51,744 nucleotides of DNA from Bacteroidales bacterium Bact_11 (GTDB lineage: Bacteria; Bacteroidota; Bacteroidia; Bacteroidales; UBA932): positions 74,725 through 126,468 of the forward strand of contig LUZC01000012.1 in the NCBI GenBank assembly GCA_001603505.1, in the 5' to 3' direction. The number at the start of each line of letters is the position of its first letter. Within the stretch, counting starts at the first letter, position 1. Shown here one piece after another: positions 17,156 through 27,440 of the stretch. The position numbers were made by a program, and so were the translations under genes. The notes beneath the pieces were generated by a model that saw only the letters and a program-made list of their open reading frames with translations, was not told the origin of the DNA and did not search any database.

Positions 17156-18742
17156 TTATCCGTTTTTCAACGCGGCTTCCACCACGTTGTCAATCTGCAG
17201 GTAGATGGGGAAAAACGCGTCATCCTGCATCGGCGTGTTGCGCCCGATCAACGCCCGGACCTGAACGAGAAGCGTCTCGCCCGAAACGGCCCACTCCTGT
17301 GCAGTCGGCACCACCCCCTGCGACGAGGTGAAGGCGATGAAGTCGTTCTTCAGGTCGATTCCTGCAAGGAAACGGTCGAGTGCCGCGAGGTCATGGATCT
17401 CCCGCATGGCAGCCCGGTTGCGGTCGGCCACCTGGTTGGCATACTTCACCTGCAGGCTCTGCCGGTTGCACTTGCCCATGTAATCGGTATAATGCGTCGT
17501 GTCGAGCGGCACGAACACATCAGGGATGATGCCGCCCCCGCCATAGACCGTGCGTCCGCCACGCGTTTCGTATTTGAGCGAATCATTGACGCGGATGCTG
17601 TCGACGTTCATCATTTCGCCGTGCAGGTAGCGGTCGTACAGGTCGGCTTCATAGTCATCACCATAGGGCTTTTGAATACAGCGGCCCGAAGGGGTGTGGT
17701 AGCGCGCCACGGTGAGCCGGATGCCCGACCCGTCGCTGAAGAACACCGGTTCCTGCACCAGGCCCTTGCCGAACGAACGGAGGCCGTAGAGCGTCGCCCG
17801 GTCGTTGTCCTGCATGGCGCCGGCGAAGATCTCACTCGACGAGGCCGAACCCTCGTTGATCAGGACTGCCAGTTCAATGTCGCGGCAACTGCCCTTCCCG
17901 TCGGCAAACACGTCCTGTCGCGGCCGGTTGCGGCCCTCCATATACACGATCAGATCGCCTTTGGCCAGGAATTCATTGCACAGCAACAACGCCTGGTCGA
18001 GATACCCGCCGGTATTGTCGCGCAAGTCGAAGATCAGGCGTTTCATGCCCTGTTCACGCAAGGAAAGCGCAGCCTTGAGGAATTCCAGGTAGGTGGTGCG
18101 GGAGAATTTCGACAACTTGATGAAACCGGTGGTATCGTTGATCATGAAAGCCACGTCCAGGCTGTTGACCGGAATGACACCGCGGACGATCGGGAAGGAA
18201 AGCGTTTCGTCCACGCCTTCCCGCTCCACGTAGATGGTCACTTTCGACCCGCGGCTGCCGCGCATCAGGCGCACCATCGAATCCTGCGGTGTCTGTGTGC
18301 CGGCAATCCGGACGTTGTCGACCTGGACAATGCGGTCGCCCGTCATCAGGCCCGCCTTCTCGGAAGGCCCGCCGGGAATCACGTGGGTGATTACCGCCGT
18401 GTCGCTGGGCACAGTGAACTGGATGCCGATTCCGTCGAATCCGCCCTGGAGGTCTTCCTCTGCCGCCTTCAGTTCGACCGGCGGCAGGTAGACCGAATGG
18501 GGATCGAGCCGCGACATCAGTTCCGGCAGGATCTCTTCGGTCACGGCTTTCTGGTCGATGACGTCCACATAGTCACGGTCGACGCTCTGGAGCACCAGCA
18601 TCAACTTGGACCAGTCGCCTTCTGGAATCGTCACCACGGGACGCCGGTTGCGGTTCCACAGCAGGAACACAGCTATCAGCAGCGCCATCAGGACAATCCA
18701 CCATCCAATGGTGGTCAGTACCTTGCGCGTCTTTTCATCCAT
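17156..18742 (-). CDS. C-terminal processing peptidase (S41) with PDZ domain
   Basis: 528 residues with an N-terminal membrane anchor (about 10-29, VLTTIGWWIVLMALLIAVFL). An N-terminal S41 segment (LMSRLDPHSVYLP) is followed by a PDZ domain (about 85-165, including GIGIQFTV, HVIPGGPSEKAGL and GDRIVQVDN). The tail-specific protease core comes next: FDLRDNTGGYLDQA, then NEGSASSSEIF with the predicted nucleophile Ser301, and FGKGLVQ with the general base Lys326. Ser and Lys are 25 residues apart, as in the family. It lies 3 bp after the dCMP deaminase gene. Role: periplasmic proteolysis of C-terminal tails of envelope proteins. Confidence 0.94.
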   Translation of the reverse strand: MDEKTRKVLTTIGWWIVLMALLIAVFLLWNRNRRPVVTIPEGDWSKLMLVLQSVDRDYVDVIDQKAVTEEILPELMSRLDPHSVYLPPVELKAAEEDLQGGFDGIGIQFTVPSDTAVITHVIPGGPSEKAGLMTGDRIVQVDNVRIAGTQTPQDSMVRLMRGSRGSKVTIYVEREGVDETLSFPIVRGVIPVNSLDVAFMINDTTGFIKLSKFSRTTYLEFLKAALSLREQGMKRLIFDLRDNTGGYLDQALLLCNEFLAKGDLIVYMEGRNRPRQDVFADGKGSCRDIELAVLINEGSASSSEIFAGAMQDNDRATLYGLRSFGKGLVQEPVFFSDGSGIRLTVARYHTPSGRCIQKPYGDDYEADLYDRYLHGEMMNVDSIRVNDSLKYETRGGRTVYGGGGIIPDVFVPLDTTHYTDYMGKCNRQSLQVKYANQVADRNRAAMREIHDLAALDRFLAGIDLKNDFIAFTSSQGVVPTAQEWAVSGETLLVQVRALIGRNTPMQDDAFFPIYLQIDNVVEAALKNG

Positions 18743-18745
18743 GGC

Positions 18746-19162
18746 TCAATCCTCGAATTTGACAACCTCTATGCCGGCCCGGCGCAACAGGTCGATACCG
18801 TCGGTAATCCGGTAGTCGCGGGCATAGACCACACGAACGATTCCCGACTGGATAATCAGTTTCGCGCATTCCAGACAAGGAGAATCCGTGATGTAGAGCG
18901 TGGCGCCCAGGCTGCTGTTGCCGCTCTTGGCCACTTTGGTGATGGCATTCGCCTCGGCGTGCAGCACGTAAGGTTTCGTCACCCCGTTTTCATCTTCACA
19001 AATATTCTCGAATCCCGCCGGCGTACCGTTGTAGCCGTCGGAGATGATCATCCGGTCTTTGACCAGGATGGCGCCCACCTGACGGCGGGTGCAGTAAGAG
19101 TTCTTCGCCCATACGGACGCCATCTCGAGATAGCTCCGGTCGAATTTTGTCTTATTATCCAT
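18746..19162 (-). CDS. dCMP deaminase family protein
   Basis: 138 residues. The zinc-binding cytidine deaminase motif is complete: HAEAN with His68 and catalytic Glu70, and PCLECAK with Cys96 and Cys99. The N-terminal part (FDRSYLEMASVWAKNSYCTR, then GAILVKD and DGYNGTPAG) is characteristic of dCMP deaminases (ComEB-like), which make dUMP for thymidylate synthesis. The start at 19162 gives the family N-terminus and leaves 4 bp to the upstream acyl-CoA ligase gene; the longer reading frame runs into that gene. Packed in one operon with the ligase and the S41 protease. Confidence 0.93.
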   Translation of the reverse strand: MDNKTKFDRSYLEMASVWAKNSYCTRRQVGAILVKDRMIISDGYNGTPAGFENICEDENGVTKPYVLHAEANAITKVAKSGNSSLGATLYITDSPCLECAKLIIQSGIVRVVYARDYRITDGIDLLRRAGIEVVKFED

Positions 19163-19166
19163 ACAA

Positions 19167-20849
19167 TTATTGTGCATTGGGACCCCGCTGGTACAGGTAG
19201 CGCTTGATGCTCCGTTTCGGGGTCTTTTCAAACTCCTGGTCCACGATTTCCACCGACGAAAGCTTGCAGTATTGATCAAGTTCCAAATTGGTCAGGTGCA
19301 TGTCTTCCTGCAGTTTTGCAAGCAGCTGCTCACGGTCCAGGCCGTCTTCCTGGGCCTGCTCGAAGTCGGGATAGATGAGACCCACGAGCTTGTAGTTGTC
19401 CTCTATCACCAGCGATTCCAACACGTAGGGCATGTTGTTGAGGATACTCTCGATTTCTTCGGGATAGATGTTCTGGCCGGAAGGGCCCAGGATCATGCTC
19501 TTGCAGCGCCCTTTAAGATAAAGGTAGCCATCGTTGTCGATGATGCCCATGTCGCCCGTGCGGAACCATCCGTCCACGAAAGCCTCCCGGGTGGCCTGGT
19601 CGTTCTTGTAGTAGCCCAGGAACACGTTCTCGCCCTTGACCAGCACCTCGCCGGGAATCTTTTTGGGATTGTCGGAATCAATCTTGATCTTCATGCGCGG
19701 CGCAGCCTTTCCACAGGAATGGAGTTTGGTCTTGTCCCAGTGGACATAGGTGATAATCGGCGCACACTCGGTCATTCCATAGCCGATGGTGAAAGGGAAG
19801 TTGATCCGCTTGAAGAACGCCTCCGCCTCGCGGTTGAACGGCGCCCCGCCGATGATGACTTCTCCGAACTTGCCGCCGAACGCCTGGATGAGGCTTTCGC
19901 GGAATTTGTTCTTGACCATCTTATCGATTACCGGAAGGTTGAGCATCAACTTGATGCGCGCCTTGCTGATGAACGGCAGCAGCTTGTTCTTATAGATTTT
20001 CTCTATGATGAGCGGCACGGCGATGATCGTGTCGGGCTGCACCGAACTCATGGCGTCCAGAATTACTTTCGGGCTCGGGAGGCGCGTGAGGAAGAACACA
20101 TGGGCACCGATGGTCATCTCGAAGAGGAATTCGAAGATCATCCCGTACATGTGGGCGGTGGGGAGCATCGACACCATGCGGGAATTGCAGTCCATATGCG
20201 GTTCCGCCTCGTGCGCGAACTGCACGTTGGACAGCAGCGCGCGGTAGGGAATCATCACGCCCTTCGAGAAACCGGAGGTGCCGGAAGTATAGCTGATCAG
20301 GGCCATTTCGTCCGGCGAATCCACATAGTACGCCATATCCGTCTTGTGGAATCCGTTGGGGTATCGGTCGGCCATCTTCTCATCGATCCGGGCCATGGCT
20401 TCGGCCGCCGCGGGATGGACCGAGCGCAGCACGGTGAAGTCGGCCAGGTTGACTACCACCTCCACGCCGGGCAGGTCCATTTCCGAAACGCCCGTCCAGA
20501 TGGTGTCGCCCACAAAAAAGATACGGGCCTCGGAATGCGTCACAAGGTGGCGGATGTTGGACGGCTGGAATTCATGGAGCAACGGAACGACCACGGCGCC
20601 ATAGGTCATGACGGCAAGATAGGCCACGGCCCAGTTCGCCTGGTTCTTGGAACACACGGCGATGCGGTCGCCGGGCTGGATGCCGGACGCCTCGAAAAAG
20701 AGATGGAGCCGTGCGATCTGCAGCGCCACATCTTTATAATAGAGCGTATTCTGATTATAGTTGGACAGCGCGGGGCGATCCCAGTTCTTCTTGAAGCTGT
20801 CTTCGAGGAGAATGTTGAGCGAACGCTTTCTGGATGGTTTCTTCGACAT
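19167..20849 (-). CDS. AMP-binding long-chain acyl-CoA synthetase
   Basis: 560 residues. The AMP-binding signature YTSGTSGFSKGVM lies near residue 190. It is followed by the family blocks MLPTAHMYGMIFEFLFEM, IIGGAPFN, GYGMTECAPIITY (the E of TE is an adenylate ligand), GEVLVKGENVFLGYYK and the motif DGWFRTGDMGIIDNDGYLYL, then KGRCKSMIL with the hinge, and NIYPEEIE. The C-terminal lid ends TPKRSIKRYLY with the likely catalytic Lys (K.KR.). It activates fatty acids to acyl-CoA in the cytoplasm. It is 12 bp downstream of the MsbA-like exporter gene, which hints at a lipid-related operon. Confidence 0.92.
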   Translation of the reverse strand: MSKKPSRKRSLNILLEDSFKKNWDRPALSNYNQNTLYYKDVALQIARLHLFFEASGIQPGDRIAVCSKNQANWAVAYLAVMTYGAVVVPLLHEFQPSNIRHLVTHSEARIFFVGDTIWTGVSEMDLPGVEVVVNLADFTVLRSVHPAAAEAMARIDEKMADRYPNGFHKTDMAYYVDSPDEMALISYTSGTSGFSKGVMIPYRALLSNVQFAHEAEPHMDCNSRMVSMLPTAHMYGMIFEFLFEMTIGAHVFFLTRLPSPKVILDAMSSVQPDTIIAVPLIIEKIYKNKLLPFISKARIKLMLNLPVIDKMVKNKFRESLIQAFGGKFGEVIIGGAPFNREAEAFFKRINFPFTIGYGMTECAPIITYVHWDKTKLHSCGKAAPRMKIKIDSDNPKKIPGEVLVKGENVFLGYYKNDQATREAFVDGWFRTGDMGIIDNDGYLYLKGRCKSMILGPSGQNIYPEEIESILNNMPYVLESLVIEDNYKLVGLIYPDFEQAQEDGLDREQLLAKLQEDMHLTNLELDQYCKLSSVEIVDQEFEKTPKRSIKRYLYQRGPNAQ

Positions 20850-20861
20850 GAGGGTGTAGTA

Positions 20862-22682
20862 TTATGAGAATGCCTGTAAATTGCAAAGATGCGAATAAAG
20901 ACCGTGATTTGCAACCAAATCTTCGTGGGTTCCGTGCTCTACGATGCGGCCATCCCGGATGACGTAGATACTGTCGGCATGGCGCACGGTCGAGAGCCGG
21001 TGCGCGATAACCAGCGAAGTACGGCCCGCCATGAGCTGCCCGAGCGCATCCTGGACCAAGCGCTCACTTTCCGTATCGAGCGAGGATGTGGCTTCGTCGA
21101 GCACGAGGACCGGTGGGTTCTTGAGCACCGCACGGGCGATGGCGATACGCTGGCGCTGTCCCCCCGAGAGTTTTGTGCCACGGTCGCCGATGTTCGTGTC
21201 ATAGCCCTGGGGCAGCCGCTCGATGAATTCATCGGCGTGGGCCACGCGCGCGGCCTCGACCACCTGTTCGCGCGTGACGCCGGGCATGCCGAAGGCAATA
21301 TTGTTCAATACGGTATCGTTGAACAAAATGGTTTCCTGCGTCACAATACCCATCAGGCGGGTCAGATCGGCAAGACGAAGCGTACGGATATCGGTGCCGT
21401 CGATACGGACGGCCCCTTCGTTCACGTCGTAGAAACGCGGCAGAAGGTCGGCCATGGTGGATTTTCCGGCCCCGGAAGGACCGACCACCGCCACCGTCTT
21501 TCCCTTGGGAAGCGTGAGGCACACGTCTTTGAGCACCGGTTCGCCGTTGTAGGAGAAGGTCACATGGTCGAAGGTCACCGCTTCGCGGAATTCCTCCACC
21601 GGCCGGACCCCGTCGGGGATGGTTTCCGGCTCGTCGAGAATCTCGAAGATGCGGCCCGCCGAAACCAGGCCTTTCTGCATCAGTGCATATTGCTTGGCCA
21701 TTGTCTTTGCCGGCTCCAGTACTTTCCAGTAGAACATGATGTAGACGATGAACTGCTGCCAGGTCATCCCGAGGTTTCCATGGTAATTCAGCCACCCTCC
21801 GTACAGAAGCACGCCGGCGGCAATGCCGATGCCCAGGAATTCTGAAAGCGGTGAAGCCAGTTCCTGACGGTTCAGCACCTGCCGGGAGATGCGGCGATGC
21901 CGTTCGTTCTCGGCCTCGAACCGGTCTTCCATATATCCGCGGGCATTGAATGCCTTGACGATGCGCGCACCCGACATCACTTCTTCAAACCGGCTCAGGA
22001 TCTTCCCCGCCAAGTGCTGCGTCTCCACGCTGCCGGCACGCAGTTTTCGTGTAATCCGTGTCACGATGAACGCCGATATGGGCAAAGCCACCAGCGAAAC
22101 CATCGTGAGCCGGGGCGACATATAGATCAGCATGGCCAGGAAGCCCGCCACCAGCAATGGCTCGCGGAAGAAAACGTGAAAGCCCCCCGCAATGGTGTTC
22201 TGTACCTGAGAGACATCGTTCGACAGGCTCGAGAGCACATCTCCTTTGCGCCGGTCGTTGAACCAGCCCACCGGCAACGACGCCACTTTTGAGAAAAGGT
22301 CTTTGCGGATGTTTTTCATCAGGCGCGTCTCCAGCCCCACGATAATCCGCTGCGACAGGTAGCGGCACAGATTTGTCAGCAGGCAGGCGACGACGATCGA
22401 CAGGCACACCAGCACCAGTCCGCGGAGAATGCCGCCGTCCCGGATGACCGAAGAAAGCAGCCAGCGGAACCAGCCGGTGAAATAATCGACGGAAAAAGCG
22501 AAAGCGGGCCGGGCCAGCTCAGGAGCAGCTTCGGACGATTCGAACAACACGCTCAACAGCGGCCCCAGCAGGCCGTAGGTAATCACGCCGAACAGTACGG
22601 ACAACACCGACAGCAGCAGATACAAGGGCCAGGAACAGCCAAAAGGCCGGGCATAAGAGAGAACGCGCTTGAAGGAATCCAT
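20862..22682 (-). CDS. MsbA-like ABC transporter (membrane and ATPase domains fused)
   Basis: 606 residues. A six-helix ABC exporter membrane domain (about 15-345) is followed by a nucleotide-binding domain. The P-loop GPSGAGKST is at 401-409, the signature LSGGQRQRIAIARA starts at 505, and the Walker B PVLVLDEATSSLD is complete, with the H-loop VIAHRLST. The exporter coupling motif LFSKVASLPVGWFNDRRKGD is typical of MsbA/LmrA-type lipid or drug flippases. The start at 22682 is fixed by the -7 box just upstream; a much longer reading frame continuing towards 24.2 kb is antisense to glnA and not real. Probably exports lipid A core or other lipids; the substrate is not proven. Confidence 0.93.
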   Translation of the reverse strand: MDSFKRVLSYARPFGCSWPLYLLLSVLSVLFGVITYGLLGPLLSVLFESSEAAPELARPAFAFSVDYFTGWFRWLLSSVIRDGGILRGLVLVCLSIVVACLLTNLCRYLSQRIIVGLETRLMKNIRKDLFSKVASLPVGWFNDRRKGDVLSSLSNDVSQVQNTIAGGFHVFFREPLLVAGFLAMLIYMSPRLTMVSLVALPISAFIVTRITRKLRAGSVETQHLAGKILSRFEEVMSGARIVKAFNARGYMEDRFEAENERHRRISRQVLNRQELASPLSEFLGIGIAAGVLLYGGWLNYHGNLGMTWQQFIVYIMFYWKVLEPAKTMAKQYALMQKGLVSAGRIFEILDEPETIPDGVRPVEEFREAVTFDHVTFSYNGEPVLKDVCLTLPKGKTVAVVGPSGAGKSTMADLLPRFYDVNEGAVRIDGTDIRTLRLADLTRLMGIVTQETILFNDTVLNNIAFGMPGVTREQVVEAARVAHADEFIERLPQGYDTNIGDRGTKLSGGQRQRIAIARAVLKNPPVLVLDEATSSLDTESERLVQDALGQLMAGRTSLVIAHRLSTVRHADSIYVIRDGRIVEHGTHEDLVANHGLYSHLCNLQAFS

Positions 22683-22698
22683 AACGGGACAATCGATA

Positions 22699-22734
22699 CA
22701 AAGATACGAAAAATCGTTTTTTTCGTTATCTTTG
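22699..22734. promoter_or_regulatory. Symmetric divergent promoter between the ABC exporter and glnA
   Basis: TATCTTTG is found on the plus strand at 22727-22734 (towards glnA) and on the minus strand at 22706-22699 (towards the exporter gene). The two boxes and the A/T-rich DNA between them form a near-perfect 36-bp palindrome centred on TCG. No clear TTTG -33 boxes are seen. The start codons lie 29 bp (glnA) and 16 bp (exporter) beyond the boxes. Confidence 0.6.
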
Positions 22735-22763
22735 TCTGAATATACGTCAAATAACAAGCCAAC

Positions 22764-24266
22764 ATGAGCAATTTCTGCGATTATAACATCAATCCATTGG
22801 TGCAGGCCATCGGCAAGGAGCCCGCGGCTTTCACGAAAAAAGACCTGACCGACTACATCGTCGACCACGGCGTACGCATCGTCAACTTCCGCTACGTGGC
22901 GGCCGACGGGCGCCTCAAGACGCTGAACTTCCCGGTCACCAACCGCGCCTATCTCGACACCATCCTCTCCTACGGCGAGCGCGTGGACGGCTCCAGCCTC
23001 TTCCCCTACATCGCCGCCGACAGCAGCGACCTCTACGTGATCCCGCGCTTCAGCACCGCCTATCTCGATCCGTTCCAGGAGATTCCGACGGTGGGCTTCC
23101 TCTGCAGCTACTTCACCAAGGACGGCCTGCCGCTCGAAAGTGCGCCGGAATTCACGCTCCGCAAGGCGCACAAGCGCTTCAAGGAAGTCACAGGCTACAC
23201 GTTCGAGGCCATGGGCGAACTCGAGTTCTACATCGTGGCCGACGACGACGAACTCTTCCCGGCCGAAGACCAGCACGGCTACCATGAATCCACGCCGTTC
23301 GCCAAATTCGAGGCGTTCCGTGCCGAGGCCATCCAGGCCATCGCCCAGATCGGCGGCCAGATCAAGTACGGCCACTGCGAGGTGGGCAACTTCACCCTCG
23401 ACGGCAAGATTTACGAACAGAACGAGATCGAGTTCCTGGTCAATCCCGTGGAATCGGCGGCCGACCAGCTGCTGATGGCCAAATGGATCCTGCGCGCCCT
23501 TGCCTATGAATACAATCTCGACATCACCTTCGCCCCGAAGATCACCACCGGCAAGGCGGGCAGCGGCCTGCATTTCCACACCCGGATGATGAAGGGCGAC
23601 CGCTCCGTGATGATCAAAGACGGCTCCCTCTCCGACGACGCCCGTCGCGCCATCGCCGGCTACATGAAGTTCGCCTCGTCGCTCACTGCCTTCGGCAACA
23701 CCAATCCGACTTCCTACTTCCGGCTCGTTCCGCACCAGGAAGCGCCCACCAGCGTCTGCTGGGGCGACCGCAACCGTTCGGTGCTCGTGCGCGTGCCACT
23801 GGGCTGGAGCGTCAACCACAGCATGAGCGCCCTCGCCAATCCGCTCGAGGATCCCGCCGACTTCATCATCCCCGACAAGCAGACCGTAGAGATGCGTTCC
23901 GGCGACGGCAGCGCCGACATCTACAACATGCTGGCCGGCCTGGTGACCGCCGCCCGCACCGGCTTCGAGATGCCGGACGCGCTGGAAGTGGCCGAAAAGA
24001 CCTACGTTGACGTCAACATCCACGACAAGAAGCACGAGTCGCTGCTCAACTCCCTCGAACAGCTTCCCGCATCCTGCCATGAGTCCGCCCTCTGCCTCGA
24101 AAAGAACCGCGCTCTCTACGAGAAGGACGGCATCTTCTCCCCCAGCCTCATCGACGGCACGATCGAGAAGCTGAAGGGCTACAGGGACCAGAACATCCGC
24201 CACGAGGCCTCCAACGACCCGAAGAAGATGGCGGCGCTGGTGAAAAAGTTCTATTATTGCGGATAA
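22764..24266 (+). CDS. glnA: Glutamine synthetase, type I-like (about 500 residues)
   Basis: 500 residues. The N-terminal beta-grasp part contains FRYVAADGRLKTLNFPV and VDGSSL (equivalent of FDGSS in GSI). The catalytic domain follows: ELEFYI for the first metal ligands, HCEVGNFTLDGKIYEQNEIE for glutamate/metal binding, GSGLHFHTRM (the His of the active site), NPTSYFRLVPHQEAPTSVCW (the N.SY.RL...EAP block) and RNRSVLVRVPL. Type III enzymes of about 730 residues are more usual in Bacteroides; this shorter GSI-like form also occurs in the phylum. Some residues of the EAP block differ (VPHQEAP for VPGYEAP), so it could be a glutamine synthetase-like ligase. It stands alone, divergent from the exporter. 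Confidence 0.82.
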   Translation: MSNFCDYNINPLVQAIGKEPAAFTKKDLTDYIVDHGVRIVNFRYVAADGRLKTLNFPVTNRAYLDTILSYGERVDGSSLFPYIAADSSDLYVIPRFSTAYLDPFQEIPTVGFLCSYFTKDGLPLESAPEFTLRKAHKRFKEVTGYTFEAMGELEFYIVADDDELFPAEDQHGYHESTPFAKFEAFRAEAIQAIAQIGGQIKYGHCEVGNFTLDGKIYEQNEIEFLVNPVESAADQLLMAKWILRALAYEYNLDITFAPKITTGKAGSGLHFHTRMMKGDRSVMIKDGSLSDDARRAIAGYMKFASSLTAFGNTNPTSYFRLVPHQEAPTSVCWGDRNRSVLVRVPLGWSVNHSMSALANPLEDPADFIIPDKQTVEMRSGDGSADIYNMLAGLVTAARTGFEMPDALEVAEKTYVDVNIHDKKHESLLNSLEQLPASCHESALCLEKNRALYEKDGIFSPSLIDGTIEKLKGYRDQNIRHEASNDPKKMAALVKKFYYCG

Positions 24267-24311
24267 TCTGATGTGACCGGGACGTCATGCCCCGCTCGAC
24301 CAGGCCTCTCA

Positions 24312-24349
24312 TGACGAAGGGCTGCCCCAATGGAAGCAGCCCTTCATCA
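24312..24349. terminator. Hairpin between convergent glnA and FKBP genes
   Basis: A perfect 10-bp stem (GAAGGGCTGC at 24316-24325 with GCAGCCCTTC at 24336-24345) with a 10-base loop, extended outward by ATGA/TCAT around one mismatch. There is no long T-run on either side. It lies between two convergent genes and is the best candidate for a shared, bidirectional terminator. Confidence 0.55.
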
Positions 24350-24370
24350 TGTTTAGGAATAAACCCTCGC

Positions 24371-25087
24371 TTATTCAGCGGCAGGCTCCATGTACGGCTT
24401 GACCGAGAGGAGCTCCACCTTGAAGGTCAGGGCCTCGTTGGGGGCGATGTCGGCACCGGCACCGCGTTCGCCGTAGGCGAGTTCGGCGGGGATGTAGAGC
24501 ATGATCTCACCGCCTTCGCCGATGAACTGCATGCCTTCCGTCCAGCCCTTGATAACGCCGCCAAGCGGGAACGTGATGGACTGGCCGCGATCGTAAGACG
24601 AGTCGAACACCTTGCCTTCCAGGTTCTTGCCTTCGTAATTGACTTCCACGGTGTCCTGAGCGGTCGGCTTTATGCCTTCGCCTTCACGGACGATCTTATA
24701 GAGCAGGCCGGATTCGGTCTTGATCACGCCGTCTTCTTTCTCTTTGGCGGCGAGAAACTTTTCGCTCTTGTCGATCATTTCCTTGCCGATGGCTTCGGAG
24801 CGCTTCTCCATGAAACCGCCCACAGTCTCCTGGAACTTGGCATAGTCGATTTCCACACCAGCCGAAGCGGCCTTGATGCCTTTGATAATCTGATTGGTGC
24901 TGAGCGGGCCGAAATTGTCCTGGGCCAGCGAGCGGCCAAGATAGTAACCCATCAGATAGCTGACGGAATCCACATCTGCTTTGGTGATGCCGGCGGGCTG
25001 CTTGCCCTCGGAAGTTTTCTGGTCGCAAGAAGTGAGCAGGAGCGCACTCATCGCGCAGAGGATAACTGCAGTAAGAATCTTTTTCAT
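24371..25087 (-). CDS. FKBP-type peptidyl-prolyl isomerase lipoprotein
   Basis: 238 residues with a lipoprotein signal (MKKILTAVILCAMSALLLTS then Cys21). The FKBP-type N-terminal dimerisation domain (about 35-120, with YLMGYYLGRSLAQDNFG and IIKGIKAA) precedes the FKBP catalytic domain (about 130-230). The latter shows VEVNYEGKNLEGKVFDSSYD, FPLGGVIKGWTEGMQFIGEG, and LYIPAELAYGERG with GADIAPNEALTFKVELL, all family hallmarks (Y, F/D, VI.GW, Y.P). It assists folding of periplasmic or outer-membrane proteins. The start at 25087 gives the lipoprotein signal and follows a -7 box at 25125-25118. Divergent from recQ. Confidence 0.93.
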   Translation of the reverse strand: MKKILTAVILCAMSALLLTSCDQKTSEGKQPAGITKADVDSVSYLMGYYLGRSLAQDNFGPLSTNQIIKGIKAASAGVEIDYAKFQETVGGFMEKRSEAIGKEMIDKSEKFLAAKEKEDGVIKTESGLLYKIVREGEGIKPTAQDTVEVNYEGKNLEGKVFDSSYDRGQSITFPLGGVIKGWTEGMQFIGEGGEIMLYIPAELAYGERGAGADIAPNEALTFKVELLSVKPYMEPAAE

Positions 25088-25117
25088 ATTATTATAATTT
25101 GTATGTTCTTCGGACCG

Positions 25118-25125
25118 CAAAGATA
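25118..25125 (-). promoter_or_regulatory. -7 promoter box for the FKBP gene
   Basis: TATCTTTG on the minus strand matches TAnnTTTG and ends 30 bp before the FKBP start codon. The opposite strand carries a weaker box (TAACTTAG at 25179-25186) four bases before the recQ ATG. Confidence 0.5.
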
Positions 25126-25190
25126 GCAAAAGATCGAAAAAAAGTTTTTGAAAGGCTGAGATATTCCGTTTTTTTTCGTAACTTAGTGGT

Positions 25191-27404
<2,214 letters not shown>

Positions 27405-27440
27405 TAAGAAATGTCCGGTCGTGCCTTAATCCTGAACCCC

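Noticed and set aside
22683-24203. A long upstream extension of the MsbA-like exporter
   Set aside because: It is antisense to glnA, has no family similarity, and the true start at 22682 follows a promoter box.
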